Assembly (NCBI RefSeq): GCF_024170405.1
Contig: NZ_JALJYC010000030.1
Span: forward strand, 1 to 23,427
Direction of reading: 5' to 3'
Origin: Neisseria perflava
GTDB taxonomy: Bacteria > Pseudomonadota > Gammaproteobacteria > Burkholderiales > Neisseriaceae
DNA length: 23,427 nt
The notes beneath the pieces are model-generated. The model saw only the letters and a list, made by a program, of their open reading frames with translations, was not told the origin of the DNA and did no database searches. The position numbers and the translations under genes are program-made. Shown in pieces: positions 1-7,528 of the stretch (positions are counted from its first letter, which is position 1; every line of letters begins with the position of its first letter).

Positions 1-42
1 TAGCTTGTTTTGCTTATAAGGGCTCAGTCGACTTTTTTTCAT
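1..42 (-). CDS. IS1016-like transposase, N-terminal fragment cut by window edge
   Basis: Reading leftwards from an ATG at 40-42 gives MKKSRLSPYKQNKL, still open at the window edge. This closely matches my recollection of the conserved start of IS1016 transposases (IS1595 family), MRKSRLSQYKQNKL. Only 14 codons are visible, so intactness cannot be judged. The ATG lies about 50 bp inside the GGGGCTGTAC element end at 84-93, the arrangement expected for IS1016. The protein would catalyse transposition of the element. Family assignment is from recalled sequence; the reading frame and element end are seen directly. Confidence 0.75.
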   Translation of the reverse strand, partial: MKKSRLSPYKQNKL

Positions 43-93
43 GGGATTTATTCTAAATGATTTTGAATAAATCTAGTTATCTAGTACAGCCCC
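1..93 (-). mobile_element. IS1016-like insertion sequence, one end
   Basis: On the - strand the element begins GGGGCTGTACTAGATAACTA at 93 and leads into the transposase start at 42. This fits the terminal sequence I recall for neisserial IS1016. The boundary at 93/94 is supported independently: sequence from 94 to 140 is a copy of the repeat at 20051-20097, and the similarity stops exactly where the GGGG end begins. The other end and any 8-bp target duplication lie outside the window. Confidence 0.75.
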
Positions 94-140
94 ATTTAAA
101 AAGATATTCTATCTGCTCATCCCGAACTCACGTTATTTTG
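94..140 (-). repeat. Intergenic repeat copy interrupted by the IS
   Basis: The reverse complement of this stretch aligns without gaps to 20051-20097 (about 38 of 47 positions, most differences being transitions). Both share AACGTGA near one end and GAATATCTTTTTAAAT at the other. A shorter inverted match is at 20310-20328. This looks like the terminal part of a dispersed neisserial intergenic repeat into which the IS1016-like element was inserted. I do not know a name for it. Confidence 0.6.
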
Positions 141-162
141 GGTTTGTCCGTGTTAGATGGGT

Positions 163-174
163 TTCAGACGGCAT
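163..174 (-). repeat. DNA uptake sequence, AT dialect
   Basis: TTCAGACGGCAT is the reverse complement of ATGCCGTCTGAA, the 12-mer recognised by ComP during neisserial transformation. Single copy, between the IS and the first porin. It is one of few AT-dialect copies here. Confidence 0.9.
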
Positions 175-221
175 TTTACCGTTGCAAAGGGCTGAGGTAG
201 TGGGTTGTGCGTATCATGCAT

Positions 222-254
222 AAAAAAATCCCCAGACAGAGACTGCCTAGGGAT
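222..254 (-). terminator. Rho-independent terminator of porin 1
   Basis: On the - strand, ATCCCTAGGCAG and CTGTCTGGGGAT pair as a 12-bp stem (two G-U pairs) around a TCT loop, followed by seven T. It lies about 40 bp past the porin 1 stop codon. Confidence 0.85.
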
Positions 255-293
255 AATGGGTGGAATCAGCAAGTTTTTTGGGAATTTCTCAAA

Positions 294-1412
294 TTAGAAA
301 CGGTAAATCATACCGACGCTCAAGACGTTAGTGCGGTAGCGGTGTGCGCTGTCACCGGCGTGGAACGTACCGACTTGGGCATTGCCGATGGTACGTTTGG
401 AGAAGGCATAATCCGCACCCAAGATACCTTGGATGTATTTGCCGTTACCCCACATTTTTTCGATGGCTTGGGTGCTCGGGTCGATAGAGTGGTAGTCCCA
501 ACCGAATGCCACGGTGCTTTTCAGTTTGACATGCTGGTTCAGCATATAGGTCAACACCAAGTCAGCGTCTTGCGAACGTTGGATATAGGTTTTGTCGCCA
601 TTGGCGGCGGCTGTGGTATTCAACGCCAAGAAATCGGTTGAGCTCAAGCTATCCACGTTGCGAGAATATTTGTATGCAGCGGCAACATACCACGGTTTGT
701 TGGGGTTGAAACCACGATCGCCGTAGCCGAGATGACCGTAAACTTGGTAAGCGTCTTTTTTGCTGCCGTCGGCTTTGAGTTCTTTATTGCTGGCTCCGCC
801 TTTGATGTAGCCGCCGCTCACTGCGCCGAAGAAGCCGCTCTTATGATCGTAGCTCACGCCGGCTTGGTAAATGGTGGCTTCAGAGCCATCACCGTCATTG
901 TTATTGTCGCTGGGCGATACGTAGAAACGGCCTTGGAAACCGTTCCATTTCGGGGTGGTGTATTGGATGCTGACTTTTCGGGCGTACACATCGGTGCCGT
1001 TATCCATGGCGTAGATACCGGCGGCGTAGTTAGGCGGATTGTATTCCCATACGTTGGTGTCGCCCATCCATTGCAGCGGGCCGTGTTGATAACCGGCAGT
1101 CAAACGGCCAAATTTGCCTTGCAAGCCGATGAAGGAGTCGCGCGAACCGAATTTGCTGTCGCTGGTGCCGATACGAGTCCATTGCTCCACCTGCCAAATA
1201 GCATCCAAACCGTTGTCTAAGTGTTCGGAACCTTTGAAACCGATACGGCTACCGTAGTCGGTCACTTCAGTAGCGCTGCTGACTTTGCTGCCATTAGCTT
1301 TATTGCCGAAAGAAGATTCAACACCCATTTTGATGGTACCGTACAGTTTGACTTCAGCCATTGCGCCGGTGGAGATGCAGGCAAGCGCCAATGCGATCAG
1401 AGTCTTTTTCAT
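294..1412 (-). CDS. Outer membrane porin, PorB-like (porin 1)
   Basis: A 372-residue trimeric beta-barrel porin of the neisserial/betaproteobacterial general porin family, allowing small solutes across the outer membrane. Residues 1-19 are a signal peptide ending AMA, with the mature protein starting EVKLYG, as in PorB. The body has alternating aromatic/polar strands typical of a 16-strand barrel, and the C-terminus SVGMIYRF ends in the phenylalanine needed by the BAM machinery. The start is supported by AAGGAG seven bases upstream. It is a paralogue of the next porin with the same length and near-identical segments (GSRIGFKGSE, GYQHGPL, SPSDNN). Its place beside a hexuronate locus suggests, but does not prove, a role in uptake of acidic sugars. 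It could equally be the main housekeeping porin of this species. Confidence 0.93.
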   Translation of the reverse strand: MKKTLIALALACISTGAMAEVKLYGTIKMGVESSFGNKANGSKVSSATEVTDYGSRIGFKGSEHLDNGLDAIWQVEQWTRIGTSDSKFGSRDSFIGLQGKFGRLTAGYQHGPLQWMGDTNVWEYNPPNYAAGIYAMDNGTDVYARKVSIQYTTPKWNGFQGRFYVSPSDNNNDGDGSEATIYQAGVSYDHKSGFFGAVSGGYIKGGASNKELKADGSKKDAYQVYGHLGYGDRGFNPNKPWYVAAAYKYSRNVDSLSSTDFLALNTTAAANGDKTYIQRSQDADLVLTYMLNQHVKLKSTVAFGWDYHSIDPSTQAIEKMWGNGKYIQGILGADYAFSKRTIGNAQVGTFHAGDSAHRYRTNVLSVGMIYRF

Positions 1413-1532
1413 TGCGATGCTCCTTCAAGGATAATAAGGTAAATACTTTAATTAACGGCTATGTCCGCGATGGGAAACCGTCAAAAAAACATTAACAAAA
1501 ATTAAAAATACCTTAATGAATGCATACAGAGA

Positions 1533-1561
1533 AGTATAGTGTAAAAGCCTATGAATGAAAA
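1533..1561 (-). promoter_or_regulatory. Putative sigma-70 promoter of porin 1
   Basis: On the - strand, TTTTCA (1556-1561) and TATACT (1533-1538) are separated by 17 bases, giving a start near 1526 and a leader of about 115 bases. The sequence just downstream of the -10, TGTATGCATTCATTAA, is almost identical in the porin 2 promoter. Confidence 0.55.
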
Positions 1562-1592
1562 CCGGGAAATACCCAGATAGGCAGGGTTTTAT

Positions 1593-1606
1593 TTGATATC
1601 TATCAG
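1593..1606 (-). promoter_or_regulatory. Candidate FNR box upstream of porin 1
   Basis: TTGATATCTATCAG here (CTGAT-N4-ATCAA on the - strand) matches nine of ten positions of the FNR consensus TTGAT-N4-ATCAA. Its centre is about 73 bases upstream of the inferred start, compatible with class I activation. The paralogous porin has a matching site at the same spacing. Confidence 0.5.
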
Positions 1607-1861
1607 GAGATAACGGATTAGTGAGAACGGTAGTTGGGAGCTGCTTAGGATAGCGTAATAAAAGATTGGAATGGTAGCGGGTTGAATTAAGATAATATCT
1701 TATTAATCAAATGGTTAAATTAAAACATAAAATAGGTATCTATCAATAGGCAGATGCTTTTTTCAGACGGTCTTTAGAAGAATTGGTATGATAAGTTGAC
1801 AGAAATTGAAGAAAAGTGTCTTAATCATGTAACAGATAGATTGAGCATAATGCTTGCTTAT

Positions 1862-1902
1862 CAAAATCCCCTTTGCAGCGGTCATGCGCAAAGGGGATTT
1901 TG
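1862..1902 (-). terminator. Terminator of porin 2
   Basis: A perfect 15-bp inverted repeat, CAAAATCCCCTTTGC (1862-1876) and its complement (1888-1902), about 30 bp past the porin 2 stop. The AT-rich base of the stem provides TTTT on either strand, so it may work in both directions. Confidence 0.75.
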
Positions 1903-1931
1903 GTGTGGTAACAGAAAATTTTGGCTAACGA

Positions 1932-3050
1932 TTAGAAGAAATGCACCATGCCCAAGCTGAGGATATTTGAGCGGTAGCGGTGGGCGCTGTCGCCGGCTTG
2001 CAGATAGCCGTATTGGAAGTTGGTAAAAGTGCGTTTGGAGAAGTAGTAGTCGATGCCTACTACGCCGTGAACATATTTACCATTGCCCCAAATTTTGGAT
2101 TTGGCTTGCTCGCCGTTGCTGTCAGGCAGGCCAATGCCTTCCCAGCCCCAGCCGTATGCGGCGGAGGCTTTCAGCTTCAGGCGCGGTGTGTATAGGTAAG
2201 ACACGCTGAGCGCCAAGTCGTTGGATTGGTGGATATAGTCGGCTACGCCGTTGGAGGCGTCAACAGGTGTCGTGCCGCTGCCTAAGAAGTCGGAAGTGGG
2301 GATTTTATCGGCGTTGCGCGAATATTTGTAGCCGAGTACCGCATACCACGGATCTTTGCGGTAACCGATGTCGCCGTAAACCTGATAGGCATCGCGCTTG
2401 CTGCCATCGGCTTTGGTATCGATGTTGCTCGGGCCGTTTTTGGCATAACCTGCTGACAAAGTGGTAAATAGGCCGTTTTGGAAGCCATATTTCATACCGG
2501 CTTGGTAGATGGTGGCATCTTTGCTGCCGTCGCCGTTATTATCGCTCGGGGAAACAAACAATTCGCCTTCAAAACCTTTCCATTTCGGGGTCATATACAT
2601 CAAACCGACGCGGCGGCGGTAGATGTCGGTACTGTTGTCCATGATGGACATGCCGCCGGCAGGGTGGACATATTCCCACAAGTTGGCATCCCACATCCAG
2701 CGCAACGGGCCGTGTTGGTAACCCAATCGCACTTCGCCGAAATCACCTTTCAGGCCGATAAAGGATTCGCGCGTACCGAATGTTTTGGTGCTGCTGCCGC
2801 TGCCTGTCGCGCTGACCCATTGCTCCATCTGCCAAATGGCGGTCAGAGCGTTGTCCAGAGGTTCTGAGCCTTTGAAGCCGATACGGGAGCCGTAGTCCAC
2901 GACATCAGTGGTGGTATTCACTTTTTGACCATTGACTTTATTGCCGAAAGTGGACTCGACACCGACTTTGATACGGCCGTAGAGGGTAACTTCTGATGAG
3001 GCGTGGCCGGAAATCAGCAGCAGGGACAATGCAATCAGGGTTCTCTTCAT
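1932..3050 (-). CDS. Outer membrane porin, PorB-like (porin 2)
   Basis: A second 372-residue porin paralogous to the preceding one. The start at 3050 is chosen because AGGAG lies eight bases upstream and MKRTLIALSLLLISGHASS forms a normal signal peptide before EVTLYG; an upstream in-frame ATG at 3089 would add 13 residues ahead of the signal peptide and lacks this support. The C-terminus SLGMVHFF ends in phenylalanine. Compared with porin 1, many loop segments differ while strand segments are conserved, as expected of surface-loop divergence after duplication. It lies next to the regulator gene, with which it shares a divergent intergenic region. Substrate preference cannot be read from sequence. 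Confidence 0.92.
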   Translation of the reverse strand: MKRTLIALSLLLISGHASSEVTLYGRIKVGVESTFGNKVNGQKVNTTTDVVDYGSRIGFKGSEPLDNALTAIWQMEQWVSATGSGSSTKTFGTRESFIGLKGDFGEVRLGYQHGPLRWMWDANLWEYVHPAGGMSIMDNSTDIYRRRVGLMYMTPKWKGFEGELFVSPSDNNGDGSKDATIYQAGMKYGFQNGLFTTLSAGYAKNGPSNIDTKADGSKRDAYQVYGDIGYRKDPWYAVLGYKYSRNADKIPTSDFLGSGTTPVDASNGVADYIHQSNDLALSVSYLYTPRLKLKASAAYGWGWEGIGLPDSNGEQAKSKIWGNGKYVHGVVGIDYYFSKRTFTNFQYGYLQAGDSAHRYRSNILSLGMVHFF

Positions 3051-3153
3051 TTTTTTAACTCCTAATGAGAAAGCGGATTGTGGGGTCATGGGAACATCAG
3101 CAATCGCAAGTTTTAAACAAAAATCAACACTTCATTAATGGATGCATACACGG

Positions 3154-3159
3154 ATTATA
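3154..3159 (-). promoter_or_regulatory. Putative -10 element of porin 2
   Basis: A perfect TATAAT on the - strand, directly followed by TGTATGCATCCATTAA, which corresponds to the sequence after the porin 1 -10. No convincing -35 is seen, which would fit an activator-dependent promoter. Confidence 0.5.
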
Positions 3160-3212
3160 GGGAAAAATACGGGAAAACGTAATCGGAAAACGGCGGTTTG
3201 GGCATTTTTTGT

Positions 3213-3226
3213 TTGATTTTTATCAG
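3213..3226 (-). promoter_or_regulatory. Candidate FNR box upstream of porin 2
   Basis: TTGATTTTTATCAG (CTGAT-N4-ATCAA on the - strand) lies 53 bases beyond the -10, nearly the same spacing as the site ahead of porin 1. The pentamers are kept while the spacer and flanks differ, suggesting selection on the site. Confidence 0.5.
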
Positions 3227-3385
3227 CAGATGTTTAAATTTTAGGGTAGGTAATAGGAGATATATACCAATATAAACAGCGGTATTATATAATTTGAAGC
3301 TAACGGTTCTTTTGATTTATTTGGATTTTATTTCATTTCAATGAACCAGTTAAAAAGAGATGGCCTTTTTAAAACGGATGTGATG

Positions 3386-3405
3386 TGGCATAATTTAGTA
3401 TGCCA
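3386..3405. promoter_or_regulatory. Inverted repeat TGGCATA-N6-TATGCCA ahead of the regulator
   Basis: A perfect 7-bp inverted repeat about 33 bp before the regulator start. The TATGCCA arm also occurs in the operator-like site before uxuA (11274-11280). It may be an autoregulatory operator; CATAAT inside it could be the gene's -10. Arm spacing differs from the uxuA sites, so the link is tentative. Confidence 0.4.
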
Positions 3406-3437
3406 GTTATTAATGAATAAGGTATCGGAAACGTACC

Positions 3438-4202
3438 ATGAACGCAACAAAAATAAACCGCTCATATAAAATTATCGGCGAATGCCTCAAAAAAGAATTA
3501 AGCGAGGGCAAATATAAAGTCGGGGAACGACTGCCGCCCGAGAGAGAGATTGCCGAGCAATATAAAGTCAGCCGCACGGTTATCCGTGAGGCGTTGATTA
3601 TGCTGGAATTGGAAAAATTGGTGGAAGTCCGCAAAGGCTCGGGCGTTTATGTGTTGGATTTTCCTAGGGAAAATGCAGATAAAGATAAGCCGAAGGTCAA
3701 TGTGGATTACGACATCGGCCCGTTTGAGCTGCTGCAGGCACGACAGATGGTGGAAAGCGGCATTGCCGAATTTGCCGCTATCCAAGCCACGCGCAACGAT
3801 GTGATTAAGTTGAAAAAACTGTTGGAAAAAGAGCGCGAAACCCTGGATAAAGGCCAGGACGATTATGAAGAAGACCGCGCTTTCCATTACTGTTTGGCCG
3901 AAATTACGCAAAACGACGTATTAATGCATATCCAGAAAGAATTATGGGATTACCGCAATTACAACCCGATGTGGGAGCGCTTGCATGAATACATCGGTAA
4001 TTTTGAATACCGTAAAAATTGGCTGGGCGACCATGAGGCCATTTTAACCGCCATCCAGCGCAAAGATCCGGCAATGGCGCGTAAAGCCATGTGGCAGCAT
4101 TTGGAAAACGTGAAACAAACGATTTTTGAATTGTCTGACTTGGAAGATCCGAATTTTGACGGGTATTTGTTTAATGCCAGCCCGTTGTCGGTGGGTGTTT
4201 AA
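3438..4202 (+). CDS. FadR-type GntR transcriptional regulator, UxuR/ExuR-like
   Basis: A 254-residue regulator with an N-terminal winged helix (about residues 8-75, with the GntR signature RLPPEREIAEQYKVSRTVIREAL-type helix-turn-helix at roughly 31-54) and a C-terminal FCD ligand domain (about 90-230). FCD metal/ligand residues can be seen as D-x3-H in EEDRAFHYC and later histidines in DHEAI and WQHLE. Relatives UxuR and ExuR in Enterobacteria repress hexuronate genes and are released by fructuronate or related acids. Here the gene lies beside the uronate locus and the region between uxuA and the SDR gene carries TTGGTA-type inverted repeats typical of this subfamily. Specific regulation of the locus is inferred. 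No strong ribosome binding site is visible (GGAAA eight bases upstream). Confidence 0.88.
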   Translation: MNATKINRSYKIIGECLKKELSEGKYKVGERLPPEREIAEQYKVSRTVIREALIMLELEKLVEVRKGSGVYVLDFPRENADKDKPKVNVDYDIGPFELLQARQMVESGIAEFAAIQATRNDVIKLKKLLEKERETLDKGQDDYEEDRAFHYCLAEITQNDVLMHIQKELWDYRNYNPMWERLHEYIGNFEYRKNWLGDHEAILTAIQRKDPAMARKAMWQHLENVKQTIFELSDLEDPNFDGYLFNASPLSVGV

Positions 4203-4217
4203 GTTTACATAGATGAC

Positions 4218-4258
4218 AATGCCGTCTGAAAAATAAAAATTTTCAGACGGCATTTGTT
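4218..4258 (+). terminator. Terminator of the regulator gene, inverted AT-DUS pair
   Basis: AATGCCGTCTGAAAA (4218-4232) and its complement (4240-4254) form a 15-bp hairpin followed by a T-rich tract, just after the regulator stop. Both arms are AT-dialect DUS. Confidence 0.88.
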
Positions 4259-4281
4259 TTGGGCTAATAGTAGAATGAGTT

Positions 4282-4345
4282 AAAAACCAAACCATAAGCA
4301 CCGTGTAGGTTGGGATGAAATCCCAACCTACTCAGTTTGGTTTTT
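4282..4345. repeat. GTAGGTTGGG hairpin repeat, nested inverted repeat
   Basis: GTAGGTTGGGAT and ATCCCAACCTAC (4305-4316, 4320-4331) pair around a GAA loop. An outer pair, AAAAACCAAAC (4282-4292) and GTTTGGTTTTT (4335-4345), encloses it and ends in a T run, so the whole could also terminate + strand transcription. Related hairpins occur at 12695-12754 and 23207-23275. Confidence 0.7.
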
Positions 4346-4426
4346 TAGTGATTCTGCTATATTGATTTGGGATTGGATATCCGGCTTTGCTGCCGCCTTC
4401 ACAATGTCCGCAATAGTTTGTCCTGA

Positions 4427-4470
4427 AAAAAAGGCCGTCTGAAAACATTTTCGTTTTCAGACGGCCTTTG
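4427..4470 (-). terminator. Terminator after uxaC, inverted AG-DUS pair
   Basis: AAAGGCCGTCTGAAAAC and its complement form a long hairpin, T-rich on the - strand, about 30 bp beyond the uxaC stop. It closes the 11126-to-4500 operon and faces the regulator gene, so it may be bidirectional. Confidence 0.85.
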
Positions 4471-4499
4471 CGGTGTTTCATTAGGAAACGCTTGGCGGA

Positions 4500-5906
4500 T
4501 TATTTAAAAAACGCTTTGGCATTGCCGTAGCAGATGTTTTTCACCATGCCGCCGATTAAGTCCATATCGTTCGGGGCTTCGCCGTTTTCCACCCATTTGC
4601 CCAGCATTTCGCACAAAATGCGGCGGAAGTATTCGTGGCGGGTGTAGGACAGGAAGCTGCGCGAGTCGGTCAGCATGCCGACGAATTGGCTCAACAAGCC
4701 CAGTTGGGAGAGCTGTTGCAGTTGGCGTTCCATGCCGTCTTTTTGGTCGTTGAACCACCAGCCGGAGCCGAATTGGATTTTGCCGGCCACGCCGCCACCT
4801 TGGAAGTTGCCGATCATGGTCGCCATCATTTCGTTGTCGCTCGGGTTGAGGCAGTACAAAATGGTTTTCGGCAATTCGTCGGTTTGATCCATGTTGTCGA
4901 GCAGGGCGGACAGGGATTCGGCAAACGGGCGGTCGCCGATGCTGTCGAAGCCGGTATCCGCGCCGAGTAATTTGAACATGCGGCTGTTGTTGTTGCGGAT
5001 GGCGCCGATGTGGTATTGCATTACCCAATTCAGACGGCTGTATTGTTTGCCCAAGAAGACCAAGACGGCGGCGGTGTATTGGTTGTTTTCTTCTTCGCTC
5101 AATACTTCGCCGCGCAAGCGTTTTTGCAGGATGGCGGTCAAGACGTCGTCGCTCGGGATTTTGGCGAAGCGCACCACTTCCATGCCGTGGTCGGAGGCTT
5201 TGCAGCCGTGTTCGTCAAAGTGTTGCAGACGGGCAAGCAGGGCTTGTTTCAAATCGCCGAAGCTTTCGATTTTGCCGCCGGTTTTTTCGCCCAACTGACG
5301 GATGTAGTCGGCGAAGTCGTCGCGTTCGATTTTGAACACGCGGTCGGGGCGGAAAGTCGGGGCGACGGTGATGTCGAAGCTGCTGTCGGCGGCGATTTGG
5401 GCATGGTATTGCAAATCGTCAATCGGGTCGTCGGTGGTGCCGACCATTTTCACGTTCATCTGCTGCATAATGCCGCGCGCGCGGTAGGCGTCGGTGGCGA
5501 GCAAGGCGTTGCATTGGTTCCAGATTTCGCCGGCGGTTTCGGGGCTGAAGATTTTGCCGGTCACACCGAAGGGGTGTGCCAATTCCAGATGTACCCAGTG
5601 GTAAATCGGATTGCCGATACATTGCGGCACGACTTTTGCCCAATGTTGATATTTTTCTTCCCAAGTGGAATCGCCGGTGATGTATTGCTCGGGTACGCCC
5701 GCGCTGCGTTCGGCACGCCATTTGTAGTGGTCGCCTTCCAGCCAGATTTCAGCCAGGTTGGAGAATTGGCGGTTTTCGGCGATTTCTTTCGGGCTCAAGT
5801 GGCAGTGGTAGTCGAAAATCGGCTGCGGGGCGGCGTATTCGTGATACAGGCGTTGGGCGGTGTCGGAGGAGAGCAGGAAATCCTGCGGGTTCATAAAGCT
5901 TTTCAT
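4500..5906 (-). CDS. uxaC: Uronate isomerase (glucuronate isomerase)
   Basis: Cytoplasmic isomerase converting D-glucuronate to D-fructuronate (and galacturonate to tagaturonate), first step of hexuronate breakdown. The 468 residues match the usual length and align with E. coli UxaC from the first residues (FLLSSDTAQRLYHEYA, then PIFDYHCHLSPKEIAE). His34 and His36 in the HCH motif are the amidohydrolase-superfamily metal ligands; GDHYKWRA and GTTDDPIDDL are further family blocks. The frame is intact. It is the last gene of the - strand operon, 101 bp after the symporter gene with a DUS hairpin between. As no tagaturonate reductase (UxaB) or altronate dehydratase (UxaA) is present, glucuronate is the more likely substrate. 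The ribosome binding site is weak (AAGAAAG). Confidence 0.96.
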   Translation of the reverse strand: MKSFMNPQDFLLSSDTAQRLYHEYAAPQPIFDYHCHLSPKEIAENRQFSNLAEIWLEGDHYKWRAERSAGVPEQYITGDSTWEEKYQHWAKVVPQCIGNPIYHWVHLELAHPFGVTGKIFSPETAGEIWNQCNALLATDAYRARGIMQQMNVKMVGTTDDPIDDLQYHAQIAADSSFDITVAPTFRPDRVFKIERDDFADYIRQLGEKTGGKIESFGDLKQALLARLQHFDEHGCKASDHGMEVVRFAKIPSDDVLTAILQKRLRGEVLSEEENNQYTAAVLVFLGKQYSRLNWVMQYHIGAIRNNNSRMFKLLGADTGFDSIGDRPFAESLSALLDNMDQTDELPKTILYCLNPSDNEMMATMIGNFQGGGVAGKIQFGSGWWFNDQKDGMERQLQQLSQLGLLSQFVGMLTDSRSFLSYTRHEYFRRILCEMLGKWVENGEAPNDMDLIGGMVKNICYGNAKAFFK

Positions 5907-5960
5907 GGTGGTTTCTTTCTTGGATTGCTTCGGGTTAAAACGGTTTGATTTTACGTGGTA

Positions 5961-5995
5961 AAGGCCGCCTGAAAATATCGGTTTTCAGACGGCCT
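5961..5995 (-). terminator. DUS-pair hairpin between symporter gene and uxaC
   Basis: AAGGCCGCCTGAAAA (one mismatch to DUS) and TTTTCAGACGGCCT pair as a hairpin right after the symporter stop. It may act as a partial terminator that lowers uxaC relative to upstream genes, or simply be a DUS pair tolerated inside an operon. Confidence 0.55.
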
Positions 5996-6007
5996 GTTGC
6001 AACCGGA

Positions 6008-7423
6008 TTATTGGTTGGCGGCAGCAGCTTTACTGCGTTTTTCTACTTCGGCAGAGTTGGCCAGTACCACGTTTTTAGACAGCGGATACCAGTGCAGCAT
6101 CAGGCAGATAATCAGGCAGGATACGGCCGGTACCAAGGTGGCAAAGTTGTAAATGGCATTGATGGTTTCAGGCGTTTGCGCTTCGGCGCTGGCGGTGCAA
6201 CCGATGGCGCTCAGGGCAAAACCGCCCAAGCCGCCGGCCAAAGCCTGGCCGATTTTACGGGCAAATGAGTAAACCGCGTAAATCACACCGTCTTCGTGAC
6301 GTTCGGTTTTCAGGTATTGCGCGTCGATGATGTCGGCGATAAACGACCAGATAATCATCATAAAGTATTGCAGACCGAATGCGGCAACCAAAGCCAGATC
6401 CAGGTAAACCCACATGTTTTGGATTGTGAAGACAAACATCAAACCGTACAGGATGGCGGTAAACAGCGTACCGATAGCGGCACTTTCTTTTTTACCGAAT
6501 TTTTTAACGATTTTGCTGGTAAACGGAATCAGGCAGATCATGGCGATGGTATTCAAAATACCGGCAAAAGCCAGACCTTGTTTGTTGTTGAAGTAGTCGA
6601 TGTACAGATACGGGTTCATGGTACCGATCAACAGGGTAGCCAACAGCAAGACAATCGCTACGCCGATAAAGATTTTCAGCGGTTTGTTGGTCGCCAAGCT
6701 GCCGCCGATTTCTTTCAGGGTGTCCATGATGTTGTGGTCGTCGGCTTTGACCTGTTGTGGCAGGTGCACGCGTTCGACAGTATTGCGCCAGCAGATTTGG
6801 TAGAAAATGTATGTCAATACGGCAAATACACCCATGATGACGGTAAACATATGCGGGATGATGACTTCTTTGCCGTCGATGGTTTCATACACAACCAGCG
6901 GTACGATAAGGGAAATCGCCAAGTGCGCAACAGTACCGCCGATACTGCGGAATACAGACAGAGAAGCGCGGTCTTCCGGTTGGGCGCTGATGACGGTTGC
7001 CATAGAGCCGTAAGGAATGTTGACGGCGGTATAGCAGAAGCTGCCCTAAACGATGTAGGTTACGGTAACGTAAACGATTTTTGCCCAGTAAGGCCAGTCT
7101 TTAACGACGTGGACAAACAGCAGGAAACCGGCGATACACACAAACGGCGCGGCGCGGCGAACCAAGCCACGGAAGCGGCCTTCGGGGAAAGGTTTGATGG
7201 TATCGACGATACGACCCATGGCGACGTCGGTAAAGGCATCGAAAAAGCGGGCGGCTAAGAAGATGATACCGACGACATAGCCTTCGATGTGCAAGACGTT
7301 GGTGTAGAACAGCATTAAGAAAAACGCCGACATCATAAAGGTCATGTCGTTAGCGAGGTCGCCGAACATATAGGCGACTTTATCGCGCATGCCAAACGGA
7401 CGGGGGTTGTTTGCAGAGTCCAT
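6008..7423 (-). pseudogene. GPH-family sugar:cation symporter, glucuronide-type, interrupted by amber codon
   Basis: Together these 471 codons encode a twelve-helix glycoside-pentoside-hexuronide symporter (MelB/UidB family). From the start at 7423 (GGAG seven bases upstream) the protein runs MDSANNPRPFGMRDKVAYMF, with the family motif GDLANDMTF, then stops at TAG (7046-7048, codon 126). The same frame continues GSFCYTAVNIPYGSMATVI and SAQPEDRASLSVFR, blocks conserved in the family, to a natural end at 6008. At the TAG the family usually has tryptophan, so TGG to TAG is the likely change. No other lesion is seen. The product would import a glucuronide or hexuronate with a cation. Restart at an internal ATG (7001-7003) would lack the first helices and is unlikely to work. 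A sequencing error or suppression is possible. Confidence 0.85.
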
Positions 7424-7463
7424 AATTAAGCTCCAAAGGAGAATGAAGAAACTGTTACGCTGC

Positions 7464-7510
7464 GTCCGCAGGCCGTCTGAAAACTTCCGGCTCAAATCCG
7501 CGCTGCGGAC
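7464..7510 (-). other. Inverted repeat containing a DUS between GH3 and symporter genes
   Basis: GTCCGCAG (7464-7471) and CTGCGGAC (7503-7510) can pair around a loop that contains a single AG-DUS (7470-7481). It lies in the 105-bp gap between the GH3 stop and the symporter start. No T tract follows, so a terminator role is weakly supported. Confidence 0.4.
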
Positions 7511-7528
7511 ACACTCGGTATTGCTGGA

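Larger units (their letters stand above)
1413..1931. other. Intergenic region between the porin genes
   Basis: A 519-bp AT-rich stretch with no credible gene. It holds the porin 1 promoter, a candidate FNR box, a 13-base palindrome AAGATAATATCTT (1689-1701), a degenerate DUS (about 1770), a lone TTGGTATG half-site (1783-1790) resembling the uronate operators, and the porin 2 terminator. Confidence 0.8.
3051..3437. other. Divergent intergenic region, porin 2 / regulator
   Basis: A 387-bp AT-rich region without a gene. Towards porin 2 it holds a -10 element and a candidate FNR box; towards the regulator it holds TATAAT at 3288-3293, an ACCAA half-site near 3266 and the TGGCATA inverted repeat at 3386-3405. 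Confidence 0.8.

Noticed and set aside
207..641. 144-codon + strand frame
   Set aside because: Antisense to the 3' part of porin 1 and its terminator; no support.
5010..5948. 312-codon open frame on the + strand
   Set aside because: It is antisense to the clearly identified uxaC gene; its translation is low-complexity (Val/Phe/Ala/Gly rich) with no motif, as expected opposite a GC-rich coding frame.
6296..7258. 320-codon open frame on the + strand
   Set aside because: Antisense to the symporter gene. Although it spans the nonsense codon region, it has no recognisable domain, and the - strand frame has strong family motifs on both sides of the stop.
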